Shown: positions 8,718-17,245 of the stretch, in pieces | Numbering within the stretch: position 1 is the first letter of the stretch | Layout: the number at the start of each line of letters is the position of its first letter | Assembly (NCBI GenBank): GCA_016705575.1 | Contig: JADIXX010000006.1 | Span: 1 to 64,000, forward strand | DNA length: 64,000 bases | Direction of reading: 5' to 3' | DNA from: Candidatus Aalborgicola defluviihabitans | GTDB taxonomy: Bacteria > Pseudomonadota > Gammaproteobacteria > Burkholderiales > Burkholderiaceae_C | Notes under the pieces: generated by a model | Told to the model about the DNA's origin: nothing | Databases searched by the model: none | Seen by the model: only the letters and a program-made list of their open reading frames with translations | Translations under genes and position numbers: made by a program

Positions 8718-10167
8718 CTAGTACCCATAGACGTCAAGACCAAAGTATTTGTCATTAATGGACTTATAGACTCCATTTGACCGAAGTGCCTTAATGGCTG
8801 CATTGAGTTCTTCCTGAAGCTCACTTTCACCCTTTGCGAATAGCTATCCTAACCCCAACGCCAAAGTACTTTGGCGTGTACAAAGGCGGTTCGAAAGTTT
8901 TGAAGTCTTTTCCAGCCGATTTGTTGAGAAATCCTCCAGAAACCTCTACGTAATCCGCAACTGTTCCATCCAGCCGCCCCTCAGAAATATCGAAATACAC
9001 TTGATTCTGGTCTTCATAGGGGATGACTTCAACACCAGCTGGAGTAAGTTCACCCAAAGTGAATTTCTCCTGTGGGCTGTTTTTCAGGACACCAATTTTT
9101 TTACCCTTTATTGACTCAGGACCTGAATAAAGAGTGCCTTTTCTAAGTACTAAGAAACTTGGGGTTTTGTAGTACCTATCAGTAAAATCTACCTGCTTCA
9201 TCCTGCTTTCAGTGATGCTCATAGAGCTAATAATTGCATCGTATTTTCTGGAATGAAGCCCAGGGAACATTGAGTCCCAGTCTTGTTCAACAAAAATACA
9301 TTGACGCTTTATTTCACTGCATATTGCCTTAGCAATTTCAACATCAAACCCCGTAGGTCTGCCACTTTGATCTTTGAAGGTAAAGGGTCTATAAGTGGGG
9401 TCGATCGCCACTCTCAAAGCGGCGTCACCACTTGAACGAGCGGGAACAGTGGCAACAATAAAAACGATTGACTGTTCGGCTTTGGAAACAAGATCAGGCA
9501 AAGGTAGGTCCTTTACCAATTTTGGCTGTTGATGAATTTGTCCCCCAACGTTTGAATCTCGATCCACCAGTTCAAGCAAATAGTTTGACTTAACGGCGTA
9601 GTTAACAGCTTCAGGTATGGAAGATCCGCTATTTAAGGCCGCAGTCGCGCTGAGTTTTGCGACAACAACGCCGATGACAACGCCCTCCCTATTTACTAGC
9701 GGACCACCAGAATTTCCAGGCTGAATAGGAACGGAAATTTGAAAGGTGTTCGGTTCGTCCCTTATTCCGGAAAGACTGCTGATCGTTCCATCCGTAAATT
9801 CACGGCATTCCCTGCAATTGGGTATTTGGAAATCAAGCGTAAAGACAGCATCCCCACGCCTCACAGATGTAGACCGCGCAATTGACAAAGCCGGGAAATC
9901 ACCTTCTACCTTTAAAAGCGCAAGATCATTTGCCCTGTCGCTATGAACAACCGTCGCAGCATAAGCCTTACCAAGGCTGTCCTTTACTGTGACAACGGAA
10001 GCGTTTGCAATCACATGGTTATTTGTCGCGATATAGCCGTTAGAGGTAATGAAAAATCCTGTACCTGTAATAGTTGCGCTCAACGACAAGGTAGGGCTAC
10101 CAAACGCGAGGGGACAAAGAAATATTTTAAAAATATTTAGGATCAATTTCTTGTAGTTTATTTTCAT
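8718..10167 (-). CDS. Trypsin-like protease fused to a periplasmic solute-binding domain (frameshift near the 3' end)
   Basis: The ATG at 10165-10167 (MKINYKKLILNIFKIFLCPL) has a GGAAAG ribosome site and begins a signal peptide. Residues about 30-200 form an HtrA/trypsin-like domain with His51 (ATNNHVIA), Asp81 (RANDLALL) and Ser153 (PGNSGGPL). From about residue 250 an extracellular solute-binding family 3 domain follows (ALRVAIDPTYRPFTFKDQSG, GFDVEIAKAI, DYVEVSGGF). The frame stops at 8827 after RIAIRKG. One extra G near 8833-8835 hides the true end (KGESELQEELNAAIKAL ... KYFGLDVYGY), whose stop is at 8718. The gene starts close after a degenerate attC-like site and looks cassette-borne. 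Likely a periplasmic protease gated by a bound small molecule (inference). Confidence 0.8.
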
Positions 10168-10190
10168 TAAAGACTTTCCATTTCCTATAG

Positions 10191-10251
10191 TTCCAACGTA
10201 GCAGCAAGGCACGAGCCCCGCAACGCAACGAACTCTACCGCTAGAGGCCTA
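10191..10251 (-). other. Weak attC-like site
   Basis: The minus strand has GTTGGAA at 10191-10197, close upstream of the protease-SBP gene, and a CTCTAGCGGTAGAG palindrome near the other end. The RYYYAAC partner is degenerate. Offered only because position and spacing match the other cassette boundaries. Confidence 0.25.
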
Positions 10252-10458
10252 TTCATCCCATTTGAGCACGTGGGTCCAGTCGATTGCGTGCTGGAAGCCA
10301 GAGTTAAACCTGGTCATCGCCGTGCACCAATCCGGGAACGCTGATCGCAGCGCTCCAATGATTTTCCATTCTGAGTGGCTAGTGGTTTTGATTTGTACGA
10401 TATTCAAAATATTGTGCGGCATAAAAATCCCGGAACTGCGCAGGCCTATTTGCTCCAA
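10249..10458 (-). CDS. Hypothetical protein fragment (about 69 aa)
   Basis: The minus frame ends ..FQHAIDWTHVLKWDE and is open upstream to about 10565 without an ATG (FPKTTSAKDAEQTFSELLQF then GRKPASRLELEQIGL). Reading quality is coding-like, so this is probably the 3' part of a gene whose start was lost or shifted by an indel. No domain is recognised. The stop at 10249 lies at the edge of the weak attC-like site, consistent with an old cassette. Confidence 0.35.
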   Translation of the reverse strand: MEQIGLRSSGIFMPHNILNIVQIKTTSHSEWKIIGALRSAFPDWCTAMTRFNSGFQHAIDWTHVLKWDE

Positions 10459-10749
10459 TTCTAGGCGGCTAGCCGGTTTCCTCCCAAACTGGAGGAGCTC
10501 ACTGAATGTCTGTTCCGCGTCTTTTGCTGAAGTAGTTTTTGGAAACCCATGTACCGGCCATCAGGCCCAACTGATTGCCTCACGACACAAATTGGACGAC
10601 CGCTTCACGGCAAAATCATTGGCAGGCCGTTGGTTTCCGGCACCGATGTTAGTCTGCAGCCAGTCCAAACGAGGTCAGTCTGCTCCGTACGGTGTCCAAG
10701 GGCGCGCCTCAATTCCAACTTCAGCGTTTGTTCGCCTAGCCCGAACTCA
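10459..10749. other. Stretch without a recognisable complete gene
   Basis: Contains the open 5' extension of the fragment at 10249-10458 up to about 10565. Further up only short frames are seen (for example minus-strand DWLQTNIGAGNQRPAND is split by stops). Probably degraded cassette or phage DNA. Confidence 0.35.
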
Positions 10750-11253
10750 TCAAACCTGCGCCTCAAGCATATCGTTGATCTCACGCAGTTGCTGCGGGGA
10801 GTATTCCACCCTCGGACGAGTCTGGTTTAAGTTGTTGATGACGGTGCGAGGTGACTTCCCGAGCACCGCGTCCTGCGCCCGACCAAGGGCAGTGGCTGCC
10901 GCATTCAGATCCTGAAAGCTCGCGCTGGTGCCATCAGCCTGAACCTTTAAAACGACCGTTTTTGCGACCAGCATACTAGCCCCGCGAAAGTAGTCCAGGC
11001 GCTTGGCAATCTCGTCAACAGCAGTCGTCACCGCGGTCACGATGCGGTCATCATGGGCAGAAAGTGCTTGCTGATACTGGATTCCAGCAGTCACGATGGA
11101 TGCAACGTCCTGTTCGACACCCTTGCAGATCTTGTTGACCGCGCCTTTGCTGACCTTGTGCTTCTCGGCAATTCTTTGCTGGCTCAACTGCCCGAGGCGC
11201 CAGTCCAGAAGTATGGCTTCAACCACGGATTTATCCATCGACTTTGCAGCCAT
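10750..11253 (-). CDS. Phage small-terminase-like DNA-binding protein (167 aa)
   Basis: It starts at an ATG (MAAKSMDKSVVEAILLDW) that directly follows the TAA of the upstream gene. An N-terminal helix-turn-helix is visible (SQQRIAEKHKVSKGAVNKIC, residues about 24-43), followed by a long helical region (TAVTTAVDEIAKRLDYFRGA) and a C-terminal tail. This layout resembles phage terminase small subunits or other prophage DNA-binding adaptors, but I cannot name the family. With the gene at 11254-11889 it forms a two-gene unit downstream of umuC, with no large terminase beside it, so the pair may be a prophage remnant. Confidence 0.6.
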   Translation of the reverse strand: MAAKSMDKSVVEAILLDWRLGQLSQQRIAEKHKVSKGAVNKICKGVEQDVASIVTAGIQYQQALSAHDDRIVTAVTTAVDEIAKRLDYFRGASMLVAKTVVLKVQADGTSASFQDLNAAATALGRAQDAVLGKSPRTVINNLNQTRPRVEYSPQQLREINDMLEAQV

Positions 11254-11889
11254 TTAGTAGGCGACCTTCCCTTTGATGATGGCCTCAAGCTGGGCGTCGC
11301 TCATGTCCTTGAAGGAGCCGAGGTCCACCAGAATATCCATGCCCCACGCCTTGCGCTCGCCGGTTTGCTGAATGGCCGTTGTCTGCGCCGCCGTCTTGGC
11401 CAACTTCATCTTGGCCATGGCTTGATCAAGATTCGAATGTCGCAGCGCCAGGGCTTCCTGCCGAAGCACAGCAATCTGCATCCACTCAGTGCGGTGACGG
11501 GCCGTTGCCTCAGCGCGTTTGTTTTCTGCCTCCTCGCGCGATGACAGGACCAAATCAGCACGGGACGCGCCCGGGAAATATGCCGTTTTAGCGTCCGGTA
11601 TCGTCCGGTTTCCATTGGAATCCGTTAGCGTGTCAGCCTTTCGTTGTGCAGCCGCATTGATTCCGGTCATGTTACCGTGCCGCTCCCAGCCCTCTTTCTT
11701 GGCACGGTCGTCGATGGTGGATTTGCCGGGTGGGGCGAATTGGTGCTTTTCAGCTGCCCGCCCTGCTGCTGCGTTGTAGGAGGGCTGATCCGGGTCGTAT
11801 TCCCAGATGGTGCGGATGGCTTGCCATTGTTCTCTGGTCAAACGCGCCAGGGTTGGGCTGCGGTGTTTGTGCTGGGTTGTCTTCGTCAT
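11254..11889 (-). CDS. Phage-like protein, possibly terminase-associated (211 aa)
   Basis: The ATG at 11887-11889 begins MTKTTQHKHRSPTLARLTRE. The N-terminal part (REQWQAIRTIWEYDPDQPSY, PGKSTIDDRAKKEGWERHG) looks like the DNA-binding region of small terminase-type proteins. The rest is a basic helical segment (about residues 100-170) rich in Ala, Glu and Arg. The stop codon directly abuts the ATG of the next gene. Family assignment is by general resemblance only. Confidence 0.55.
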   Translation of the reverse strand: MTKTTQHKHRSPTLARLTREQWQAIRTIWEYDPDQPSYNAAAGRAAEKHQFAPPGKSTIDDRAKKEGWERHGNMTGINAAAQRKADTLTDSNGNRTIPDAKTAYFPGASRADLVLSSREEAENKRAEATARHRTEWMQIAVLRQEALALRHSNLDQAMAKMKLAKTAAQTTAIQQTGERKAWGMDILVDLGSFKDMSDAQLEAIIKGKVAY

Positions 11890-11942
11890 GGCGCAAGAAT
11901 GGCATCACGACCAGTTCCACTGGTGCCCTCAAGGAATATTGA

Positions 11943-13205
11943 TCAAGCTCTAGCAACTGGCATATCTGCCATGCACGTCGTATACCCCGGTGTCCTGCGC
12001 TCCTGTTTCATGGACCAGATCCGGCGCTCCCCAGCCAAACCGGCACTGGCCATCTTCATGGTCCCCTTGCCAAAGCGCCGGTTGATGCCATCCAGCGCGG
12101 TCATGAGTTGTCCTCTGTCCCCATCGTCATCGTCCCCCAAGTCCAGCTCTCTCTGGCCCACCGCATCAGACTGCAAGTCCAGCAACATGACCCCCGCCTT
12201 GGCGAGCTTGAAGCCTGGCCGGTAGATCGCCTTCAATCCCATCAACGCGGCAGCCACGATGGCACCCGTGTCTGCACTGGGCCTGCGCAGTGGGACGACC
12301 ATGGACCGGCTGTATTGGGGTTCTGACCTGAACGGACTGGTGCGAATGAACACCATGACCTGGGTGGCCAGGGAGTGCTGTTTGCGTATCTTCTCCGCAG
12401 CCCGGCTGGCAAATTCGGTGACGGCTTCATTTAAGGGTGCCAGTTCCGTCACCGGATGCCCAAAGGACCGGGTGCAGGCGATTTCCTTCTTGGGTGCTGG
12501 TGAATGGTCCAGATCCATGCACGGCGTACCCTGCAACTCACGTACCGTACGCTCCAGCACAACGGACCAGCCGCGCCGGATGGTTGCCGGATCCAGCTTG
12601 ACCAGTTCCAGCACGGTATGGATACCGCCTTCATTGAGCTGCTTGCTGATCTGCCTGCCCACGCCCCAGACTTCGTTGACTAGCGTGGCCTGCATGATCA
12701 CTTCCAACTCCGCTGGTGGCAAGGCTGATAGGCTGCACACCTGAGCCAGCTGTTCGGGGTAGCTGCCCGGCTTGCGTTCTGCGGTCATGGCGATGTGGTT
12801 GGCCAGTTTGGCCAGGGTCTTGGTGGATCCAATCCCGATGCCACAGGGAATACCCACCCACTGCAGGATGCGAGAACGGATCTTGTGGCTGCGCTCGACC
12901 AGGTCACCGCGGATTCCTGAGAGGTCGATGAATGACTCGTCAATGGAGTACACCTCCTGGTGGGGGCCCAAACCGGCTGCAAGACTCATCATGCGGTCCG
13001 ACATGTCGCCATACAGGGCGAAGTTGGCGGATAGTGCCACCAGGCCAGCTTCTTCGACCAGGTGCCTGATCTTGAACCAGGGTGCACCCATGGCGATGCC
13101 CAGGGCTTTGGCTTCATTGGAGCGGGCAATGGCGCAGCCATCGTTATTGCTGAGGACTACGACTGGGATGCCTTCCAGACGGGGGCGAAACACCCGCTCG
13201 CACGA
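11943..13205 (-). pseudogene. umuC: umuC, 3' part: DNA polymerase V catalytic subunit split by a 12.1 kb insertion
   Basis: The frame encodes UmuC from Ser13 onward (SCERVFRPRLEGIPVVVLSN), with the palm motif YSIDESFI, helix-hairpin-helix region (EVWGVGRQISKQL), little-finger domain and the C-terminal tail ending MADMPVARA. UmuC is the Y-family lesion-bypass polymerase used with UmuD' in the SOS response. The missing start (MYALVDGNNFYVS) lies at 25336-25376; joining at the shared TCGTG restores exactly 433 codons. Catalytic Asp6 is in the detached piece, so this copy cannot be active. The GTG at 13191-13193 is only an internal codon, not a native start. Confidence 0.9.
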
Positions 13206-13216
13206 CTTCTGAATGG

Positions 13217-13371
13217 TCCTAACAGTTAGTAGGGAATAAATTTCCTATTTCACTCGCTGAGTCAAGACTAACACTTTTAGCAAAAAACACCACTCAAAAA
13301 GCCAAAACGTATACCCGCTTCAGGCCCAAAGCGGGCGTACGCCTCGCTCCAAAGCGGACACCCAAATTCAG
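13217..13371. other. Left end of the element: lone core-type heptamer, no gene
   Basis: Minus-strand GTTAGGA at 13217-13223 matches the core heptamer seen at 15354-15360 and lies about 12 bases inside the element end. The rest holds repeated CCGCTTTGG blocks and an AT-rich stretch but no gene. It may be the last cassette boundary of the array. Confidence 0.35.
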
Positions 13372-13470
13372 CTAGAACGTTGGCGATGACCAGCGCACAG
13401 CAACTGCTGCGCAGCAGCCATTTGCTGCTGGGTGTCTGCGTCGATCAACCTGTTCGACAGCAACTTAGGC
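13372..13470 (-). other. Candidate attC site 4 (after the antitoxin)
   Basis: On the minus strand GCCTAAG (13464-13470) contains the antitoxin stop, and GTTCTAG (13372-13378) closes the site. The interior (GACACCCAGCAGCA ... GCTGCGCAGCAGTTGCTG) folds on itself and is clearly related to the site at 17718-17804. Core heptamers deviate from consensus. Confidence 0.5.
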
Positions 13471-13794
13471 AACTTGCGCATGAAACCTAACGCCCAATGC
13501 CCTCGCCACCTTCAAAACGGTTGCGAAAGTTGGATTTCCATTTTCACCCAGGGCTTTGTACAAACTTTCCCGACTCAGACCCGCGTCGCGTGCCACTTGG
13601 GTCATCCCCTTGGCACGCGCAATGTCGCCTAGTGCGCGGGCAATTCCAGTTGCGTCATCCGGTGCCTCTTCCAGCCATGCGTCCAGATACGCAGCCATTT
13701 CCTCTGGCGTTCTAAGTTGTTCAGATACGTCATACGAAACGGTGCTGGTCACTTTTATCCTTGACGCATCTACTTTAGAAATTGCTTTTGTCAT
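13465..13794 (-). CDS. HigA-like antitoxin (addiction module antidote, 109 aa)
   Basis: I choose the ATG at 13792-13794 (MTKAISKVDASRIKVTSTVS), 10 bases after the toxin stop. The C-terminal half is an XRE-type helix-turn-helix (IARAKGMTQVARDAGLSRES, then LYKALGENGNPTFATVLKVA). This is typical of the probable-addiction-module antidote family that pairs with RelE-type HigB killers. It would neutralise the toxin at 13805-14092 and autorepress the operon; gene order toxin then antitoxin fits HigBA. The pair sits in the cassette array, where such modules are known to stabilise cassettes. The stop lies in attC site 4. Confidence 0.85.
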   Translation of the reverse strand: MTKAISKVDASRIKVTSTVSYDVSEQLRTPEEMAAYLDAWLEEAPDDATGIARALGDIARAKGMTQVARDAGLSRESLYKALGENGNPTFATVLKVARALGVRFHAQVA

Positions 13795-13804
13795 AAGAAT
13801 GCTC

Positions 13805-14092
13805 CTAGAGTCCCTTTGCCAACAAGATCGCGGTCTTAATGTCCTTCTGCTGAGATGATTTGTCGCCGCCAGCCAGCAGGACAACGACAACGCCAGCTCG
13901 CTCCGTGTAATAGACCCGGTATCCTGGCCCGAAATCGATCTTCAACTCGCAAACACCGTCAGTCAGAGCCCTATGCTGCCCCGGATTCCCATGAACGAGT
14001 CTATCGACGCGAACTTGAATTCGTGCGCGACCCGCTCGGTCATTCAGTGAATTAATCCAATCGAGATAGACCTTGGTCGTTTGCACACGCAT
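13805..14092 (-). CDS. RelE/HigB-like toxin (addiction module killer protein, 95 aa)
   Basis: The product starts MRVQTTKVYLDWINSLNDRA and has the family signatures RIQVRVDRLVHGNPG, GVCELKIDFGPGYRVYY and LLAGGDKSSQQKDIKTA. It belongs to the RelE-superfamily addiction-module killers, which are translation-dependent mRNA endonucleases. Length (95 aa) is normal for the family and no residue is obviously missing. It is the first gene of a two-gene operon with the antitoxin and lies 3' of the attC-like site at 14130-14208. Only 37 bases separate that site from the start, leaving room for its own promoter. Confidence 0.88.
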   Translation of the reverse strand: MRVQTTKVYLDWINSLNDRAGRARIQVRVDRLVHGNPGQHRALTDGVCELKIDFGPGYRVYYTERAGVVVVLLAGGDKSSQQKDIKTAILLAKGL

Positions 14093-14129
14093 AGCTTAAT
14101 TGTATCCCATGGGCTACGCATCAACAAGC

Positions 14130-14208
14130 CTAGAACACTATGAAATTGCCGTCGAACGGCTAAGTTCAGCCGCCGCCGTAGGCGGTCGGCTGCGACGAAG
14201 GGTTAGGC
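14130..14208 (-). other. Candidate attC site 5
   Basis: Minus-strand GCCTAAC at 14202-14208 is a perfect RYYYAAC core. The interior folds into a strong hairpin (CAGCCGACCGCC against GGCGGCGGCTG, with one bulged base, loop TAC). The closing heptamer is either GTTCTAG (14130-14136) or GTTCGAC (14151-14157), both off consensus. Confidence 0.5.
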
Positions 14209-14222
14209 TGAAACGATGTGGA

Positions 14223-15071
14223 TTAAAAACCGCTAAACCATGCATTAAGTATATTGAAGCAATCATTCCGGTCCGTTCTGCCTGAACTCCATCGTTTTTG
14301 CTCCTCGTCGTTTAATTTCCCAGATAACTGATAGGCGAATTTAAATAGCAAGTCATTCGATAATCTGACTGCCGCAAAGTGTGCGGGCTGAATGTCAATG
14401 TTCAAGTCTACAGGGTAAGACGTTTGGCCAGTCGTCCCGCAGGCTCCATGATTTGCACCCAGAATAATTTTCCTGATTGGTATTCTTGGATGGGTATTCG
14501 ATATGATCATGTAAATATAGTCATCTTCATACCACCAAAGAAATCCAATCTTTAGAACTTCTTCTTCAGGCCACTCTTTATCGCCTTCCTTTAGGTACAT
14601 GGTGGGGGTAGAGTCGAAAACATGAATCTCACCCGACTTTATTTGCTCCCTATATTTTGCAACCGTTCCCTCGTACTCCGTTCTTGAACTGATGCCAAAT
14701 CCATATTCTTCGGATGACTTCGGTGATGTGCTTGAACCAATGGAGCTGCGCTTTTTATAGTCTTGATATGCGGGTAATGCAACAGCTAGCATTGTCCCAA
14801 GCACTAAGCATACAGGCGTTATGAGTACGGCGATTTTCGCAAGAATTGCCCATACTTTGGCGCCTTGGTATTGAGATGCTGCACGCCAAATTCCGACATG
14901 CACCATCACGTAGTACACGACCAAAGCCAGTACTGCAAGGATTGCAGGAGCGCTGCCGGGCGTGACCAGAGATAGTGCTATGCCCCACGGAATACCGGAC
15001 AAAACACCCCATAACCAGTAAGTTCGTGCCAATCCGGAACGACCTCCCCATAAATCGGAAATGGTATTCAC
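14223..15071 (-). CDS. Unknown protein with N-terminal membrane domain (282 aa)
   Basis: It starts with GTG at 15069-15071 after a GAGGAGA ribosome site. The first ~120 residues carry three likely transmembrane helices (TYWLWGVLSGIPWGIALSL, ILAVLALVVYYVMVHVGI, IAVLITPVCLVLGTMLAVAL). A DUF805-like look is possible. The C-terminal ~150 residues are soluble and mostly beta (GDKEWPEEEVLKIGFLWWYE). It follows the 82-aa gene by 27 bases with no attC site between, so both seem to share one cassette. AT content is higher than in the core genes. Function unknown. Confidence 0.65.
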   Translation of the reverse strand: MNTISDLWGGRSGLARTYWLWGVLSGIPWGIALSLVTPGSAPAILAVLALVVYYVMVHVGIWRAASQYQGAKVWAILAKIAVLITPVCLVLGTMLAVALPAYQDYKKRSSIGSSTSPKSSEEYGFGISSRTEYEGTVAKYREQIKSGEIHVFDSTPTMYLKEGDKEWPEEEVLKIGFLWWYEDDYIYMIISNTHPRIPIRKIILGANHGACGTTGQTSYPVDLNIDIQPAHFAAVRLSNDLLFKFAYQLSGKLNDEEQKRWSSGRTDRNDCFNILNAWFSGF

Positions 15072-15098
15072 GTTTCAATTCTCCTCGGATTATCTGAT

Positions 15099-15347
15099 TT
15101 ATTTTTCGATAGCAAAACTAATGCCGTTGCTCAATTCCATTATCCATTCGTGGTTTGATTTGACTTCTTTCTCTCCCATGATCGGATATCTACTGCACCA
15201 AGGCGCGGGTTCAACTCCCATGAGCCGGCACAAATCGGTTGCTTTAGACTTGAGCTCGCTTGGATCATCGGAAATCATCTCCACTACATTGGTGTAGTTG
15301 TTCTCTCCATCCTCCCCTTTCGTCGGGGTGCATTTGAGTAGCTTCAT
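15099..15347 (-). CDS. Unknown small cassette protein (82 aa)
   Basis: The ATG at 15345-15347 (MKLLKCTPTKGEDGENNYTN) lies 6 bases after the GTTAGGA core heptamer at 15354-15360. I therefore reject the longer frame that runs back into the IS. The product is small and soluble, with two Cys (LCRLMGVEPAPWCSRYP) and no known domain. Originally this cassette was directly preceded by the cassette of the gene at 17246-17701; the IS1182 element now separates them. It is followed by the membrane protein gene at 14223-15071. Confidence 0.6.
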   Translation of the reverse strand: MKLLKCTPTKGEDGENNYTNVVEMISDDPSELKSKATDLCRLMGVEPAPWCSRYPIMGEKEVKSNHEWIMELSNGISFAIEK

Positions 15348-15360
15348 TTGAGTTCCTAAC

Positions 15361-17113
15361 GAGGCTGTAAAAAAACACGTTTCCCACGCGCGCAACTGCG
15401 GCATCGCGTCGCGTGCAGATCGAAATCCTGGGATTGGCCGTTCATGCCTACAGTGTGCCGCAATTTCCCGCCATTGCGCCTTCAATTGCGGTTCAGGGCC
15501 CTTTACAGCCTCCCTATCGAGGGTTCCGTTGCCCCAGGTCCGTCTTCGCCAACTTCTCAATGTTGTGCACCATGCAGTACAGGTTCCACTGCGTGTTGAC
15601 CTTGGTGCGGCCTCTGTGGTTCAGGCGGGTCAGGCGCTTGTTGTGCCGGATGTTGCCAAACACCGGCTCCACCGTGCCAATGCGCTGGCTGTAGAGCTGC
15701 CTGCCTTTGGGGAATCGATGGCCTGGCGCATGCGTTCGCTGGGGCCGTGGGGCTTGATTCAAAGCGGGAACCTGGCGGCCTCGCCCATCATTGGGTTTGA
15801 GTGTCCCCTTGAGACACAGGCTGCTGAGTTTGCAGGCGTTGCAATCAGCTGCCTTGGCGGTGTATGTCTGGTACTGCAAACCGGTCGCTGTGGTGTGGAT
15901 GCTGCCTGGGCTGGTCATCAACCTGGCCGGCCGGGCAAGTGGCAGTGTTGTCATCGTTGAAGCGGAAGTCTTTGGGTCGGAAGCGTTTGGTCGGCTTGGA
16001 CTCACCTGTGGCCTGCTTGTCTTACAACGGGTCGGGCTTTTGCTTGTGCTTGGCTTGCTCTCAAAGCGCTCATCGCGGCTGCGCATCTGGTTGTCCGCAA
16101 TCAGTGCGGGGATGTTGTGGTCCTTGAGATGCTGGACGTTGGCATTGCTGTGGTAGCCCGCATCGGCTGTGATCAGGGTGTGGGCTTCCCGATAGGGTTC
16201 GCTCTGTTCAATCATGGGCAAGAGCATGGCCTGCTCGGAGCCTGAGCCTATGACGTCCGCCGCAACAATGATTTGGTGGCTGCTGTCCACTGCGGCCTGT
16301 GCCGCATAGCCTTGGATGACTCCTTTGTTCGTGGCCATCTTGGCGCTTTCGGAATCGGTGACGTTGGTCTTGAGTTCCTGGCCCTTGCGGTTCTTGCGTT
16401 GGGGCTTGCTGGCCAGAAACTCCCGGGTGCGTGCCGCCTCTTTGCGCAGGGCTTCTATGCGGGCTTGGCGCTTGGGCTCCAGTGCGTCGTCTGCGCCTCC
16501 TCTGTCCTGGGCCTGGTGCAGGGCCATGATCTTGTCGGCAGCTTTGTCCAGTCGATCCGCGCGGTGGCGCAGTTCTTCGTGGGTGCCACTGCGTTCTTTG
16601 CTGGCGTTGCTGGGGAGCTTGACGCCATCGATGGCGAACATGTCGCGGCCAATCAGCCCTTGTGCATCGCAGGTCATCAGGACTTGGCTGAACAGGGGTT
16701 TGATCTGGGTGCTGAGGTTGGCGACGAACTTGGCGATGTGGGTGTGGCTGGGTTGGCTGTCACCGCTGATGGCGATGAACTGGACGTTGCGCTGGCAGGC
16801 CTGTTCAATGGTCCGGCTGGAGATCAGGCCCTGGCTGTAGGCCAAGAGAACGATCTTGAGCATGACGCGTGGGTCGTAGGCACTGGCTCCTACTTCATCG
16901 TTCTTGAACTGGGCATCCATGGGCTTGAGGTCGAGTTCGTGATCGACCAGGTAGTTCAGTGCGAAGGCAAAGCTGCCGGGGACAATTTGCTCAGACAAGA
17001 CCACCGGTAGCAGCAGGCTGTTGTGGTCTTGGGGTTTGTAGCGGGCCATAGTGCGATCTCCTTGGAAAGAGAGATCGCAAAGGTCGTGCCAGAAGAGGTT
17101 TTTTTACAGCCTC
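15361..17113 (-). mobile_element. IS1182-family insertion sequence inside an attC core site
   Basis: Terminal inverted repeats GAGGCTGTAAAAAAAC at 15361-15376 and its complement at 17098-17113 enclose one transposase gene (1753 bp in all). AAC flanks both ends (15358-15360 and 17114-17116), a possible 3-bp target duplication. Removing the IS joins minus-strand CACGTT to AGGAAC and rebuilds a GTTAGGA core. The transposase carries compensated frameshifts, so the copy may be inactive. Confidence 0.8.
15514..17049 (-). CDS. IS1182-family transposase (511 aa, with an out-of-frame internal segment)
   Basis: The product begins MARYKPQDHNSLLLPVVLSE, with the IS1182 N-terminal domain (AYDPRVMLKIVLLAYSQG), the DDE-type core (MFAIDGVKLPSNASKE; TADAGYHSNANVQHL) and the C-terminal GTVEPVFGNIRHNKRLTRL motif. 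About 45-50 residues after RSRDERFESK read as low-quality Ser/Thr/Pro/Arg sequence. In the neighbouring frame the same DNA gives family-like KHKQKPDPL, one stop, then DKQATGESKPTKRFRPKDF and CPAGQV. So indels near 16055 and 15920 shift the frame out and back. The protein is open end to end but likely defective, or the bases are wrong. Confidence 0.8.
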   Translation of the reverse strand: MARYKPQDHNSLLLPVVLSEQIVPGSFAFALNYLVDHELDLKPMDAQFKNDEVGASAYDPRVMLKIVLLAYSQGLISSRTIEQACQRNVQFIAISGDSQPSHTHIAKFVANLSTQIKPLFSQVLMTCDAQGLIGRDMFAIDGVKLPSNASKERSGTHEELRHRADRLDKAADKIMALHQAQDRGGADDALEPKRQARIEALRKEAARTREFLASKPQRKNRKGQELKTNVTDSESAKMATNKGVIQGYAAQAAVDSSHQIIVAADVIGSGSEQAMLLPMIEQSEPYREAHTLITADAGYHSNANVQHLKDHNIPALIADNQMRSRDERFESKPSTSKSPTRCKTSRPQVSPSRPNASDPKTSASTMTTLPLARPARLMTSPGSIHTTATGLQYQTYTAKAADCNACKLSSLCLKGTLKPNDGRGRQVPALNQAPRPQRTHAPGHRFPKGRQLYSQRIGTVEPVFGNIRHNKRLTRLNHRGRTKVNTQWNLYCMVHNIEKLAKTDLGQRNPR

Positions 17114-17175
17114 AACGTGGAAGTGAGCGGCCTGCGCGGCTTTTTGTGCAGGTCCGCTCGACTGCAGGGTTAGGG
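17114..17175 (-). other. attC site interrupted by the IS1182 copy
   Basis: The minus-strand core CCCTAAC is at 17169-17175 (GCCCTAAC in context). Arms 17148-17159 (GAGCGGACCTGC) and 17125-17135 (GCAGGCCGCTC) pair over 11 bp with one extrahelical A, the hallmark of attC recognition by an integron integrase. The closing core is GTT at 17114-17116, continued by AGGA across the IS at 15354-15357. Confidence 0.7.
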
Positions 17176-17245
17176 CTCACGCCGCCGGAGAATGGATCCC
17201 TGGTCCTCGTGTAAAAACAGATGCCCCCGCTGGGCAACGCCTGAA

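Noticed and set aside
13191..13193. GTG as a native start of the first umuC
   Set aside because: The codon encodes Val17 of the conserved SCERVF segment; upstream residues Ser-Cys-Glu-Arg are still present and the true start lies at 25376.
16273..17010. Long plus-strand frame inside the IS (245 codons)
   Set aside because: It is the shadow of the transposase frame; its product has no recognisable family and lacks a ribosome site.
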